Shown here one piece after another: positions 10,776-22,389 of a stretch of 64,000 bases of DNA. Below the pieces are notes generated by a model. It worked only from the letters and a program-made list of their open reading frames with translations. It was not told the origin of the DNA and did no database searches. Numbering within the stretch: position 1 is the stretch's first letter; every line of letters starts with the position of its first letter. The translations under genes and the position numbers were made by a program. Origin of the DNA: Stictocephala bisonia (lineage: Eukaryota > Arthropoda > Insecta > Hemiptera > Membracidae); contig JAQJVL010000532.1 in NCBI GenBank assembly GCA_035578905.1, forward strand, positions 1 through 64,000. Direction: 5' to 3'.

Positions 10776-11345
10776 ACAATGTCATCGCTGAGTTACCTTA
10801 GGAAGCAGTACAAGGCCTACACTGTCATCAATAAGTTACCTTAGGAAGGCAGTACAAGATCAACACTGTCATCAGTGAGTTACCTTAGGAAGCTTTACAA
10901 GGCGTACACTATCATCAGTGAGTTACTTTAAGAAAGCAGTACAAGACCCACACTGTCACCAGTGTTACCTTAGGAAGGCAGTACAAGGCCTACATTGTCA
11001 CCAGTGTTACCTTAGGAAGGCAGTACAAGGCCTACACTGTCACCATTGAGTTACCCTAGGAAGGCAGTACAAGGCCCACACTGTCACCATTGAGTTACCT
11101 TAGGAAGGCAGTACAAGGCCTACATTGTCACCAGTGTTACCTTAGGAAGGCAGTACAAGGCCTACATTGTCACCATTGAGTTACCTTAGGAATGCAGTAC
11201 AAGGCCTACACTGTTACCATTGAGTTACCTTAGGAATGCAGTACAAGGCCTACACTGTTACCATTGAGTTACCTTAGGAATGCAGTACAAGGCCTACACT
11301 GTTACCATTGAGTTACCTTAGGAATGCAGTACAAGGCCTACACTG
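10776..11345 (+). repeat. 44-bp minisatellite, right block
   Basis: About thirteen further units of the array at 9930-10094. The last units, from about 11181, are almost identical at exactly 44-bp spacing, with an AATGCAGTAC variant. That suggests recent local amplification. Shorter 41-bp units carry CACCAGTGTTACC in place of CACCATTGAGTTACC. Confidence 0.8.
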
Positions 11346-11506
11346 TCATTCTAGTGTAAAGAAACACAGCAAGGCCGAGCTATCCAAGAGAGACGATCGT
11401 AATGTGCAAACGGCACATAATGGATCAGCTGATAACCTCCAGCTGTTCATTTGTCATTAGGTTATTAATTAATGACACTTTCCACTAAAGAATAGTTGGT
11501 CTTACT

Positions 11507-11606
11507 TAGTAGCAATGACTGCATTCACTCATCTAAACTCGTCACACTCATTTGAAATCCTTATTCACCCATGTCTTGTAGATTGGTGTCTCAAGAATAA
11601 ATAAAT
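11507..11606 (+). repeat. SINE 3' tail fragment
   Basis: About 100 bp resembling the 3' end of the SINE at 55249-55617: CACTCATTTG..., then TTGTAGATTGGTGTCTCAAG and AATAAATAAA at the end. The tRNA-like head is absent, so this is a 5'-truncated copy. Confidence 0.45.
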
Positions 11607-11794
11607 TAGCCAATGAAATCATTAAGTCGACACAAGGATAAATTGCCATCGAAAACACTCCTAGAACTTTTACATTATTAATTATCAAGGATCTTGAGGC
11701 ATTAACAAATTGTTCTTTACAGAAAAAAAGTTTATTTCTTGATTTAGGATAAATCCATTAGCATTGAACATACATTTGCATCCTGAAGTGTATT

Positions 11795-11935
11795 TTTTGT
11801 TAGATTTTCTAAAACATTGAGGTCGGGATTGAGATTTGTTTTAGTTCATAAAGAATCTGGAAGGTCTTTTGTAGACATTACAGAAAAAAGGGGCCCTAAC
11901 ACCAAACCCCTGTGGGACACCATAGTTAATCTTTT
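11795..11935 (-). pseudogene. LINE reverse transcriptase scrap
   Basis: On the minus strand, the sequence from 11930 down to about 11890 reads GVPQG followed by a degraded GP-F block, the conserved LINE RT stretch GVPQGSVLGPLLF. Only this motif and a few flanking residues remain. It lies in the SPT2 intron, antisense to the gene. Confidence 0.5.
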
Positions 11936-13214
11936 GAACTCCATTTATTTTGCCCTGCTAGATTCATTTAATATTTTTCAATTGTGCATATGTTTCTTAT
12001 ATATAGTTAAAATTACCTATTATGTAAGCAGGTACTAACTGTTATATACCAAATTATTCATTTTAATCTGGTGAATTAAGTTTTAGCATCAATTTTGTTT
12101 TTTTTTTTTTTTTTTATTTGGCATAACATCATTAAAATAAGCATTTAATTCTAAACAGAAAAAAACATATTATATTCTAAAACATATTGTATATTCCGTA
12201 TGCTACTTTATAAAACATTACAAAGCGTTTTCACTTACCAAATTATGATTTGTTGTAGAATACTAAAGTTTCATGTAATGTATATCACAATTTTTTAACT
12301 GCTGCAGTTTTGTTTTGTAGTCACATATGACACATATGCAAATAGTAGATGTGGTATAACAGTATATTGTTCAAACACAAATGAATATATAAAACCGTAA
12401 ACAAATATATTCATACAAACACATATATATATAAACTATCTCTACTTGTAGACGCCATAATACTAGCTGTACACGAAAATAGTACACAATTTATACTATA
12501 TGCAATTTGATATATTCTAACAATTAATAATAGTAACTAACAAAACATAGTATAAAAACAATGTAAATATTTTTCATAAACACAACCTAAACACGCAACA
12601 GTGAACGTTCAATGTGAAAACGACAGCTGGAGCTGACTAAAGCTGATTGGGTTTAAAACGGAAAAAAACAAAAACTATAAAGTTCAAATCAAACACTGAG
12701 TGACTCAAAAGATAAGTAAATATTACCACGGCAACTATAAACACTTTTAAACAATATCTGGAACAAACTGGAAATGAAATAATAAAGATCGATAACCAAT
12801 GTCGGCCTTAGTCCGCCTACGGAGTGGAACGGAAAAATAGCAATGTTGGACTCAGTTCGCCTATGGAGCACAAAAGGTTAACTTATAACTCTTGAGATCA
12901 AATATTGTCTATTGATACTATTTGTCTTCTGTTCTGAAGATTAAATTGAAAAAAGTAGTGGAAAATTTGTATGCTATAAAATGTTAGCTTATTTATAAAG
13001 TTAGGCTTTGTTCTCAAAAGTTAGAAAAACTTACTGCACTAATTTACCCATTGCATCCACAATGGAGATTCCTCTTTTAACACGTTTGCTGCGGCTATAT
13101 GTAATAATACCTATCCGAAATGCTAAAAAATATTATTATGAAAAAACTTGCCTTATGCTGCCCGAAGATGATTCCAAGTCTTAAAATTGGGTTTCCGCCG
13201 CATTTTCCGTATCT
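11936..13214. other. AT-rich intron sequence
   Basis: No gene recognised. Contains a T-run at about 12095-12115. A short diverged direct duplication near 12800-12870 shows GTCCGCCTACGGAGT in one copy and GTTCGCCTATGGAGC in the other. Confidence 0.4.
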
Positions 13215-13760
13215 GCTGCCATTTAGAAAATGTTACCGCCCAGGCGGTAGTCCTGGCGCCCTCCACCGACTGCCAACTGCATCACCGATCCACTTTCACT
13301 TCACTTTAGTCCATTGAAACTTGGAAACTTGGGTGGTTTTATTCACCCTACATACACGGCAGTCTTTCTGGTGGATCCTGTTGGGATTATCAGGTCGAGG
13401 TCCATTCATTGTTAGCGTGTGTGGGGTTCCTCGAAGGGGCATGATAAACTCTATTTGTCTTAATCCCGATGTATTTATTGACCAGGGATTATATAACAAA
13501 CAATTACACTAAACATAAGCAAAAAGTGAGTAAAAATCCACCAGAAGCAGTAACAGAACTGATAACGATAATCGAGAACGGTTTGCGCAAAAAGCCACTA
13601 TATTTCACGAAACACGGACAACGTAGCTCCCGACTACACCAGAGTGCTGCCGCACGAGGACTGAATTAGTTTGGCATGGCGCCGTTACCGCCCGGGCAGC
13701 GCGCCACCACCAGCGAATTCCGGCATTACCGCCCGGGCAGTGGCCCGCAGCGAACATGTA
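13215..13760 (-). pseudogene. GC-rich block with possible piggyBac C-terminal remnant
   Basis: A minus-strand frame at 13296-13499 reads PRPDNPNRIHQKDCRVCRVN. A Pro-rich spacer leading to a CxVC pair recalls the start of the C-terminal zinc-binding tail of piggyBac transposases, but the rest is not recognisable. Around it the unit TTACCGCCCGGGCAG recurs (about 13230 with AGGCGG, 13685, 13725), which could be subterminal repeats of the same element. GC content is well above the neighbouring intron. The family call is tentative. Confidence 0.3.
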
Positions 13761-13926
13761 AAGCGAAATTGTGTTACCGTATGTTAAGATAGTTGTTTAG
13801 TTGAAAACAGAATTGAGTTGGTCATACAATTATTTCCACTAGTTTATATACTATAGGTAGAATTGTTATGGGGCGGAATCTGTTAGGAGTTTATTTGTCC
13901 ATTTTTAATATATTGGGCAGATTTGA

Positions 13927-14226
13927 GATATTTTAAGGTGCCAGGTAATCCTTTTCATCCAGTAGTTTATTTATACAGAATGATAAAGGAGAGGCAATAG
14001 TTTCACATATATTGTTCAATACATCACAGGAAAAATAATAAATATGTTTACTTTTAGAGTTGTTAAGTTGTTTTGCTGCCTTTAAGATGTGCTGTGGAGA
14101 TGATATTCCATGGAAATTAGCTGCATTTATATGTTTTCTGGTTTTCAGGATTTTGCTTGTTAAGGGGGCTTTTATACATTTATTTTGAATGTTATCTACT
14201 GATAATGAAATAATGTTTAAAATCAT
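13927..14226 (-). pseudogene. Jockey/CR1-type LINE fragment
   Basis: Minus-strand frame of 97 residues. The end, NNICETIASPLSFCINKLLDE, matches the block just before the RT fingers in Jockey-superfamily LINEs, usually followed by G-FP. The RT proper is absent: the fragment ends at 13927 where the RT should begin. It is antisense to SPT2, about 120 bp from exon 4. Confidence 0.5.
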
Positions 14227-14347
14227 CCGATGAGATAATACAATTAGAGAGGTTGGAGTAATGCACTCTCCTCAAAATCCCCAATTGCCACTTTAATACT
14301 GTCCTTATAGCTAAATAAATCCAAGTTATGACTTGTTTGGATTTCAG

Positions 14348-14505
14348 GACCTCAGCAATGTGATGAAGATGATTACGGTTATGTGTCTCAAGAAGCTTCA
14401 GCATTTTATGATAAACTTATGAACAAGTACACCAGTATGCCAGCTGAAGAACCGAAATTTCCTCAAGGAAAGAAACCTGTCATTAAAGATTTAAATGCTG
14501 CAAAA
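14348..14505 (+). CDS. SPT2: SPT2 histone chaperone, exon 4
   Basis: Acceptor ATTTCAG before 14348; donor GTAAGT after 14505. It completes the split Gly codon and encodes PQQCDEDDYGYVSQEASAFY, then a segment ending VIKDLNAAK. The acidic EDDYGY motif followed by a helix and a PKFPQGKKPV stretch is a conserved N-terminal SPT2 block. Phase 1 in, phase 0 out. Confidence 0.85.
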
Positions 14506-15735
14506 GTAAGTAATATATTTTAAATTCATTGTTTTATTGGTATTAAAATAAGTTAAAATATTGACTGTATTGGATTTTCACTGATATAACATAAGGTGAT
14601 TATTCTGGCATTTCCAACATCGGATAGTCAATTCTAAGTTTAGTTTACCATTACCTGACTATTATTAGAACAATATCAGAAATTAAATTTTTGTTTTGTA
14701 GTGTTCAAAACAAAAAGTTACAACATATAACGAATATTTTATAAACACTATACAAATATAATTACTGAAGGGAATTTGTAAAAAGGCAAGGCTGCTTTCC
14801 TGTCTCAAACAAAACCTAAATAATTATTACAACTTCATGTTTGAGTGTTTCCTTTAAAAAGAACCAGAGTGATTTGTAACGTACTGGACAAAGCGGTGAA
14901 GTACATAGTTGTGTCATTGCAATATGATCAGACTAACCCATTGCGAATCGAGTTAAATGCACACTTTTGCAGGTACGAATTAATTAACGCGGGGGCAGAC
15001 AGTAACAGTGTGCCACAATAAAACTACAGGTAATTGCTTGGATGCAATAGTGGTCTGCTGGGGTACCAGCAGTGGCAACAAGTGGCAAGCCAGTTTATAG
15101 GGTGGCGGGGACGATGTCGGAGTCATAATCTAAATATCGCGCACGCAGTTATGGCGAAGAGATAACAACGTCTGAGTCATCAAATAGACTAGTCTTGGTA
15201 ACAACAACAGCCTCCTCTCTCAATCCTCTGTCTGTTTCACTAACCTCAACGTCATTTGCTATATCGGTGCACCGACGTGGACAGAAACGCACTATATCTA
15301 AACTAAGTACAGTATTATATTACTGAACAATATATAAACTGCTTCTTCAACTTCAACATACTACTGTGATCTATTGGTTGTTAATGAAAGTTTTTTTAAA
15401 TAAAACCTGTTTTTAAAATACCTAATTGATGAATAGAGACGCTTACGCAACCTAGTAGAGTCTACTGTGTAACTATTTGGAGGTAAAAGCAGATCGCTTA
15501 TGCGAGCTAAGCTTGTCATTGTGCCGCTAGACCCAGCCACTGCATGCAAGCTGAGATCATCAGTGATCTGCAATGGATTGATATAATGCTTGTGCATTTT
15601 TTAATATAGAGATAAAGACTTCCACTCCTTTCCAAATTTAACTTATAAAAATGAACCGTCACCTGAGTTGTCAATATTGTATATAGTGGAACATAAAATA
15701 TACAAGCTAATTCAACAAATTGTATTCTAATCATT
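14506..15735. other. Intron sequence without recognised features
   Basis: AT-rich except for a moderately GC-rich stretch at about 14980-15260. No coding or repeat structure that I can name. Confidence 0.4.
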
Positions 15736-16199
15736 TCTTACATTCTTACATATGAGACGCCGACACAACTTTGTTGGTATTTTAAGGCGAATATGAATGA
15801 TTGTATGAGTGTAGGATGAGTGTGGATGAGTGTAGTCTGGTTACCAACTGAGTTCAACTCTTCCTCAGAAAGGGCAATTTATTAGTAGCCCAACAGCCAG
15901 GGCAACTAAAGGACCTACAGCTTTACGTGGAATCCGAACCACGTAGTGCTGGTCTGATTTTCAGCTAATTGACAAGCCTGATACTCAGTTATCTCTCCCA
16001 CACAACATCTGTACAATGATTACCACCCAACATGGACACCCCAGATTTCTCTAGTAGTGTCCACGCCGATAGCAACCATTGAGCGGATGCCGTGTCGGTA
16101 TTAAGAGGACCGAGCATCCAACCTATCGCCTAAAATCTCCCAAACACTTTGTCTCCAAGTAGCTGGGTAACAACACTGCGCTACCAGTGCCGACATACT
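15736..16199 (-). mobile_element. tRNA-like SINE, copy 1
   Basis: About 460 bp, repeated closely at 54508-54950 and, in the other orientation and more diverged, at 55249-55617. Read on the minus strand it starts TCGGCACTGGTAGCGCAGTG, which contains a good RNA polymerase III A box (TAGCGCAGTG). About 75 bases on is GGTTGGATGCTC, a weak B box. It ends GGCGTCTCATATGTAAGAATG. There is no protein-coding capacity. The length is large for a simple SINE. Confidence 0.65.
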
Positions 16200-16439
16200 G
16201 AGCCCCCTCATTTTCATATAAATTTCACTGGTTCATATTTTAAAATAACAAACAGTGGGAATACTAGAGGAGAAAATATAAATTCCATTATTGCTGGCAT
16301 ATACAGTTAATAAACAATATACATTTTCCGAACTAATTTGTTACTATAGATAGAATCAAAAGATGTATAGTTCAATAAAAAGGAATTTTTAGACGTGTTA
16401 GAAAATGTATTTTGATTAAATAAAAGCTTGAGTAGGATT

Positions 16440-16690
16440 AACTTTTTGTGCATCCTACTCATTCTTTTTGTTCATCCTACTGTTTTTCGGTACAGTGGGC
16501 TTGTGATTATCTGGATCACTGTCGCAATGAAAAATCGGTCTGGAAAGCATCAATTCGGTGTACATAAGAGTTCATGGTTCCGTGGAAGGATGATGACCTT
16601 TCAAACGTGAATTCTACCTAAGTTATGTATGTTATATGCAGTTCGCACTTTTATGATTAACTCATATTACGAGTAGAACTATGTTATCAT
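16440..16690 (+). pseudogene. Possible Merlin/ISXO2-like transposase scrap
   Basis: The frame around 16530-16600 reads HQFGVHKSSWFRGRMMTFQT, and the adjacent frame reads CRNEKSVWKASIR. ISXO2-like (Merlin) transposases have a W-RC-NK-C segment, then R-GSWF and a helix, and the two frames together resemble that order. The match is short, frameshifted and from memory, so it is weak. Confidence 0.25.
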
Positions 16691-17279
16691 ACTGATTCTT
16701 CAATTAAAGTTGATAACCCAATGCTAATATGTAGTCTGGCATTTACTACACTGCTAACAAACAAAGGAAAATTAAAGACTCATATATATAAATTTTGTAA
16801 TTACCTGTAGTGCTTGTCTTAATTTTGAAGCAGTCTTTTTTGTAGATTCACCAGAATCTAACCGTTCAATGACATACATTTTTTCTCATAACAGTTTTTT
16901 CATCTTTAATTCTACTATTCCTTGGTGTTATTAACTTTTTAGTTTATTGTGTTGTTTTTACATCCTGTGTACATATGTGTAAGAGGATTGTTATTTTTTT
17001 CAATCTCTGATCACAATGTGATACAGTAAGTCAAACAGTATAACACAACAATGCACAATAGTCTACATTGCATCCCTTCCACTACATTCTCACCAATTGC
17101 CGAGTGGCCAGTGCCATTACGTGTTGATCTAGTGCTGTATAAACACGACTACAACAAATAATTCTCCTTCCAAGTATGAGGTACGAAATGTTATTTGATT
17201 CTTGCAAGCTGAAGAACTAAGCATTGAGAAATTCATTTTAAAATGTCACGAGTTTAGTAAAAAAGTCTAAAAAAAAAGT

Positions 17280-17700
17280 TACAACCACTTCGGGATGTGT
17301 GCTTATCCATGACAACGTCAGTCCTCACAGTGCCGCCATGACAAAATGATGGGTTTCAATGGGACGTTTTTGGACATCCGCCATACAGCCCTGACCTAGC
17401 ACTGAGTTATTTTCACCTATTCCCAAAACTGAAAAAGTGGTTAGAAGGGCAGAGCTTCCAAACCAACAACGCACTTTGAGACGCTGTAGAAATGCATCTC
17501 AAATCACTGGCGGCAATTTTATTTAAAGAGAGTATTGGAAAGCTTGTACCCAGTTATGAAAAATGCCTTAATTTAAATGGTTATTTTGTAGAATAGTAAC
17601 CAAGTATATGTGTAACTTGTATAATGAAATTGTTTCATTATTCTCATTATTTTTATTTCTATATCACATTGGAGGTTGAAAAAACACCCCTCGTATTTTA
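17280..17700 (+). pseudogene. mariner transposase 3' remnant
   Basis: Across shifted frames one can follow HDNVSPHSA (second catalytic Asp region), then DFGHPPYSPDLA-like words, LSYFHLFPKLKKWLEGQ, and an end resembling the LVPSYEKCLNLNGYF tail of mariner transposases. A stop follows, then the 3' inverted terminus CACCCCTCGTA near 17685. The 5' two thirds are missing. It differs clearly from the younger mariner at 39623-40965. Confidence 0.65.
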
Positions 17701-18162
17701 TTGTTTTAATAATTGCTGAAAAACAGAAGAAAGTTTTATTTACACCTCACTATTCAGCTGGGTCACTGACTGACTACAAGTGACAACTTCACTACAAATA
17801 ACAATCCATAGGAAACATAGTGCCTAGTGCAATATTCTATAATTATGGAAGAGGCAGAAACATTATTATAAATTGTCTATTATCTACACGTATAATAGAA
17901 ATCTAAGATAAAATTTTAAGCATAATAAAGGAATCAGGAACTGAACCGCTGTAGGCCTACTCTTATTACTAAACGGATATTCAAAATTATAGACCAATAT
18001 CCATGCTTCCCACTATCTCTAAAATTTTTGAAAGAGCCTTTTGTGAGCAACTAGTCAATTTCTTAGAAAAAATAATTAATTTGTGACTGTCAACACGGTT
18101 TTCGTAAGGGAAAGTCTGTCATTACGGCAGCAACAGAATTCATTGAATCTGTAATTAATTCA

Positions 18163-18840
18163 TTGGATGAGAACAGAAAGGTAATGGGAATATTAATGGA
18201 TCTAAGCAAAGCTTTTGATTCTATTCCTCATTCATCTCTTTTATTTAAATTATATAATTTAGGGCTAAGGGGTCAATCATATGATTGGATTGAATCTTAC
18301 TTAAGTAATCGAAAGCAATTTGTCGAAATATCTCATCAAGATGGTAAACATTTCAGAAATGATTACAAATCTTCAGTGAAAACAATTAAATATGGTATCC
18401 CACAGGGCTCCATTTTAGGTCCCATTTTATTTGTTTGCTTTTTAAATGATTTTCCAAAACTGTGCTCTTCGAGTAAAATTTGTTTGTATGCTGATGATAC
18501 AAATATAAATATTAATGCTCCATCTTGGGAAGAAATTGAAAGTAAGCTGGATGAGAACTTAACTCATCTCTGTCAGTATCTTACTCAAAATGGTTTGCTT
18601 TTAAATTTAGAAAAAACCAACTGTGTAGCTTTTCAAACAAAGAGTTGGAAAAATAAACCTTTTAATTATACTGGTAAATTTGAAATTTCTCAGGTTAAAG
18701 AGATAAACTTTCTAGGGTTAACATGTGACATGAATTTAGACTGGGATCTTCATGTTATGAAAGTTTTGTCCAAAGTATCATCTTACACTAAATTAATTAC
18801 ACTAAATAGTATTTATAAACCTACGTTGCAAAAATACTGA
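18163..18840 (+). pseudogene. LINE reverse transcriptase domain, partial
   Basis: 225 residues open. Motifs in order: GILMDLSKAFDSI (RT motif A with the first Asp), YGIPQGSILGPILF (motif B), and ICLYADDTNI (catalytic YADD), then the LLLNLEKTN and INFLGLTCD blocks of the thumb. It continues beyond the interruption at 19158 with VYFAYIHSTIYFGI, the usual LINE C-terminal motif. Stops upstream of 18163 show the front of the RT is already broken. Confidence 0.8.
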
Positions 18841-19029
18841 GAGCAAATGCTAGACATTCCAAAGTATTAACTAATTTACCCGTACTATAAACTAACATTT
18901 TTAAACAGTTTTTAAGTCGAGTAACTATAATATCCTATGCAAGCTATACTGGACAATAACATATTATTGTAATCTCATTTTAGTGATATTACTAGTCCTT
19001 TTACTGATAAAAATTGAGAATAACTTAGA

Positions 19030-19110
19030 AATCATCCACCTCCCGCCCATACACGTACAGTGATACTGGCCCACCCGCCCTCCCATACACGTACGGTGGT
19101 ACTGGATACT
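19030..19110 (-). repeat. G-rich 36-bp minisatellite, two units
   Basis: Two C-rich units on the + strand (CCCGCCCATACACGTACAGT and a variant with CCCACCCGCCCTCCCATAC). It lies inside the gap that splits the LINE coding region at 17985-19828. Confidence 0.7.
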
Positions 19111-19989
19111 TAATAATAAGAAAATTAAGACATCTTTGTGACATAAACACTTTAAGAATGGTTTATTTTGCATACATACATTCCACCATTTATTTTGGTA
19201 TATCCTTGTACGGTGCAACAAATTTTAAAAATCTTGAATCAATCTTAATAATGCAAAAGAAGGCAATAAGAATCATATTAAATTTGAAACCTCAAGTTTC
19301 AGTTAAAGAAAAATTTGCCGAACTACAAATTCTCACTGTCTATGGAATGTACATTTAAGAAGTAGTACTATCCATTAGGTCAAAAATCGGACAGCAGAAA
19401 CTTAATGGCGATAATCATCATTACTATACTAGACAGCGGAACGAATTAACCATTCCCTCTCATCGATTGGCACTATTTTGTAAAAAACCACAGTATGCAG
19501 GAATAATATTTACTAGTAAATTACCCAAAAATATCAAATCAGAAACATCTTTATCAAAATGTAAGGATAAACTTAAAATATATTTAATAAATATAACTCT
19601 GTATTCACTTGATGAACTGTAACAGTAACACAAATGTAAATTACAAATTTCATATTTTATTCACTTCTATAAGGATATTATTTTAATCATAATTTTTGCA
19701 AAGACATGTATATGGTATGTATTAATTACTATTTTAATTTGATTGACCTAGGTTAATACTTAACACCATTCAATGTATTCTTGTAATACTAATGAATAAA
19801 GAAGATATAAATCAAAAATAAATAAATGTTATGCATATACTATTACAAACCTATTTTATTTTACCACTGAAGAAATAAGCTACATTTAGTTTAGTTTACT
19901 GAAGGGAAGAAAAGCTCAGGATGTTCCTAGGTTACACTTCAACCTTAGTTTTATTGTGCTCCCCTGTTGCCTACTAGAATGGGGTACCT

Positions 19990-22290
19990 ATTCCAAGCAA
20001 CTTAGCCAGCTCTAAAATCTTTTTCCTCAGACTAGCTACCATTCTTTATTCTGAGAGCTTGTCCCTGAATATTCTCCTTCTCATGAGCTCCAGACCTTTG
20101 CATTCAGTTAATAAATGTTGGGCAGACTCAAGAGCCTCGTCACAAAGCTGGCAACTGGTGTTTTCACTGTAGATAGCAATCTTTGCCAGATGTTTCCTCA
20201 AGTGGCCATGTCCAATAATATACGCAATCACCAACCTGATGTCATTATGATTCATGGTGGTCAGTGATTTCATCCTCTCATCAGAGATTTTGCATCAGAT
20301 TTTTGTGGTGGCGATTTCTTGCCAAGTCCAGTATTTCGGTCTTGGAAGTGGTAAGTCCAATGCCACATACTGATTCGGGCCCTACAAATTGAGTCCTCGC
20401 TTCCATCTTGGCTAGGAGGTCAGCTTCTTCGTTACTTGTGAGGTTGCTGTGCTCCTGAACCCACCGCAATTGGACTATTGAGGCGGGCCAAGTCACACAA
20501 AGTTTGAAAACACTCTCAAGTGATTCTTGAAGCAGGAATCTAGTGCTTTAAGAGCGGCTTGACTGTCTGACATAATGCAGATCTGTTTGCCCCCAACTTG
20601 TCTTGCTAGTCCCTGTTGGGTACACACAAGGATGGCAAAGATCTCGGCCTGGTAGATCGTACAGTACCTCCCCAGACTGTCCCATAGGTGAGTCCCAGTA
20701 GAGGGACCATAGACCCCGTACCCAGCCCCACCCTATATAACAGAACCATCTGTATATCAGATGATTTCTTTAGGTGGTGGGATTGTATCTATCCTTAGTC
20801 TTCAGTCCTTCCTGGCTTCAATGTCGACCAGGTAAGGTCTGGAGAATGAAATTTTTGCGTCCCTGACATCTGGTACCATGTCCAGTGTTCTGCTGTGTAG
20901 TTCATTTTCAATAGCTCGTGAGTTGCCAGATTTGGATTTGCTTCTATTCAGCTTGCCTACACTATTCAGTTTGTAGGCTGTCTTCTTAGCCTCCACCGTA
21001 AGGTGAAGGTCAAGTGGCAGTAAATTGAGCGCACTTCGAGTGATGTCATATGTGTGCTTGAAAACGCACCCGTTATAATTAAGCATGCTAGTCTTTAGAT
21101 ACTAGCAAGCTTTTTACTCGCTGAGCTCTGACAAGCCTTGTTCCACCACACAAGAACCCTATAGGAGATCTGTGGGTGAATGACAGCAAGTCATATGCAG
21201 CCTCATCCCTCACGTCAAACCAACAGTGCACCTGGACGCTAAGAGCACCCACTTTGCCCTGTTAATCACAGTAGAAATATGATAGTCCAAGTTAGCTTGC
21301 AATCTAGAGTTTTCCATAGATATTTAGCTTTCTCGTAGAGTCCCAATGGAACTCTCCTTGAGTTTTAAACCCCTCAGTGTTCCAAGCTCTCTTTTTCTTG
21401 TAAAAAGCAATAGGATAGTTTTTCCGGGATTGACTGAAAGTCCTTCCCTGGAGTACCATCTGCTTACCAGTTTCAGGCTTTCATTCATGATGTCCGAAAC
21501 AGTGTTACAAAACTTGCCGATGACCATCAGAGCTATATCATCTGCATATCCTTATATGAAGACACCGGTATTGGTTAATGATTTCAAAAGGTCATCAACC
21601 ACCAAATTCCACATTAGTGGGAAAAGTACCCCACCTTGTGGGCACCTACTCACTGTCATGACCTGCCTAGTCACGCCGAGAAGGGAAGCACTAACCTGCC
21701 TGGATCTGAGCATAGAATCCATCCACTTGCATAGTGTTGATGGAATTCCACGCTCCTGGACTGTACGGACAATTATTCCATGGGATATATTGTCAAAGGC
21801 TCCCTCAATGTCTAAAAAAGCCCAGAGAGCAACCTCTTTGTTCTCTAATGCATCTTCTGCTCTACATACCAGTTCGTTGAGGGCAGTGTTACACGATTTA
21901 CCAGCCTGATAGGCATGTTGATTCCGGTGGACAGTTGTCCCTGAAGGGCCCTGTCCCAGATGTATCTTTCTAACAGTCTCTCCAGTGTTTTAAGCATAAC
22001 GTAGGAGAAACTGATTGGTCTGAATGCCTTAGCTTGGCTATAGTCCAATTTGCCTTGCTTTGGGACAAACACCACTTTGCTAACTGCCCAGGCCGTCGGT
22101 ACATAACCTTATGCTACGCTGGCCCTGAAAAGTTCACAAACTAGTTGTAAAACCAAGTCGGGTGCTGTCTGCTAAAGAGTAGGCTACATGCTGTCTCTGG
22201 GTGATTTATATGGGCTAAACTTGTTGATAGCCCATTTCACCCTCGAAATGGTGACAATGTATCTTACCAGGTTCAAGACCGCCTGTATAG
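19990..22290 (-). mobile_element. R1/LOA-like LINE with RNase H, degenerate
   Basis: Antisense to SPT2. From 22290 downwards the minus strand shows VFVPKQGKLDYSQAKAFRPI (RT start), then a block with AFLDIEGAFDNIS-type residues, a CPQGGVL-PLMWNLVVDDLL segment near 21600, a YADDIALM block near 21530, and the thumb. Beyond the RT comes an RNase H fragment with WVQEHSNLTSNEEADLLAKM at 20281-20496, then ARNRHHKNLM and a Cys/His cluster (CQLCDEALESAQHLLTEC) at 20046-20273. RT plus RNase H and the CPQGGVL signature point to the R1/LOA/I group. Many stops and frameshifts; no endonuclease seen. Confidence 0.75.
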
Positions 22291-22344
22291 CCCTTGGTTT
22301 TATGGTAAAACAAATGTAAACTAAATATTTATTATTATTACTTT

Positions 22345-22389
22345 ATGTTAAGTCTAGCATTATTATCTAAATTATGCTAGACTTAACAT
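22345..22389. repeat. Short perfect hairpin
   Basis: Arms ATGTTAAGTCTAGCAT at 22345-22360 and its exact complement at 22374-22389 with a 13-base loop. It sits in AT-rich intron DNA between the LINE and the large exon. No known RNA family is recognised. Confidence 0.6.

Larger units (their letters stand above)
17985..19828 (+). mobile_element. Jockey-superfamily LINE, 5'-truncated and interrupted
   Basis: Begins within the RT at NYRPISMLPTISKIFE and runs to an A-rich tail after 19790. The 3' coding end is shared by frames 18163-18840 and 19158-19358 plus further shifted pieces to 19620. The body is interrupted at about 18840-19150 by sequence containing two units of the G-rich minisatellite. 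Endonuclease and ORF1 are missing. It lies in an SPT2 intron, sense to the gene. Confidence 0.75.

Noticed and set aside
10201..10844. Several overlapping open frames of 70-140 codons on both strands
   Set aside because: They are products of a 36-bp tandem repeat, whose length is divisible by three, and encode only the repeat in each frame.
9930..11345. CRISPR-like array because of regular spacing
   Set aside because: The repeats are head-to-tail without unique spacers, in a eukaryotic intron.
15361..15734. Two overlapping minus-strand frames of 72-78 codons
   Set aside because: No recognisable domain and no supporting signals; treated as intron sequence.
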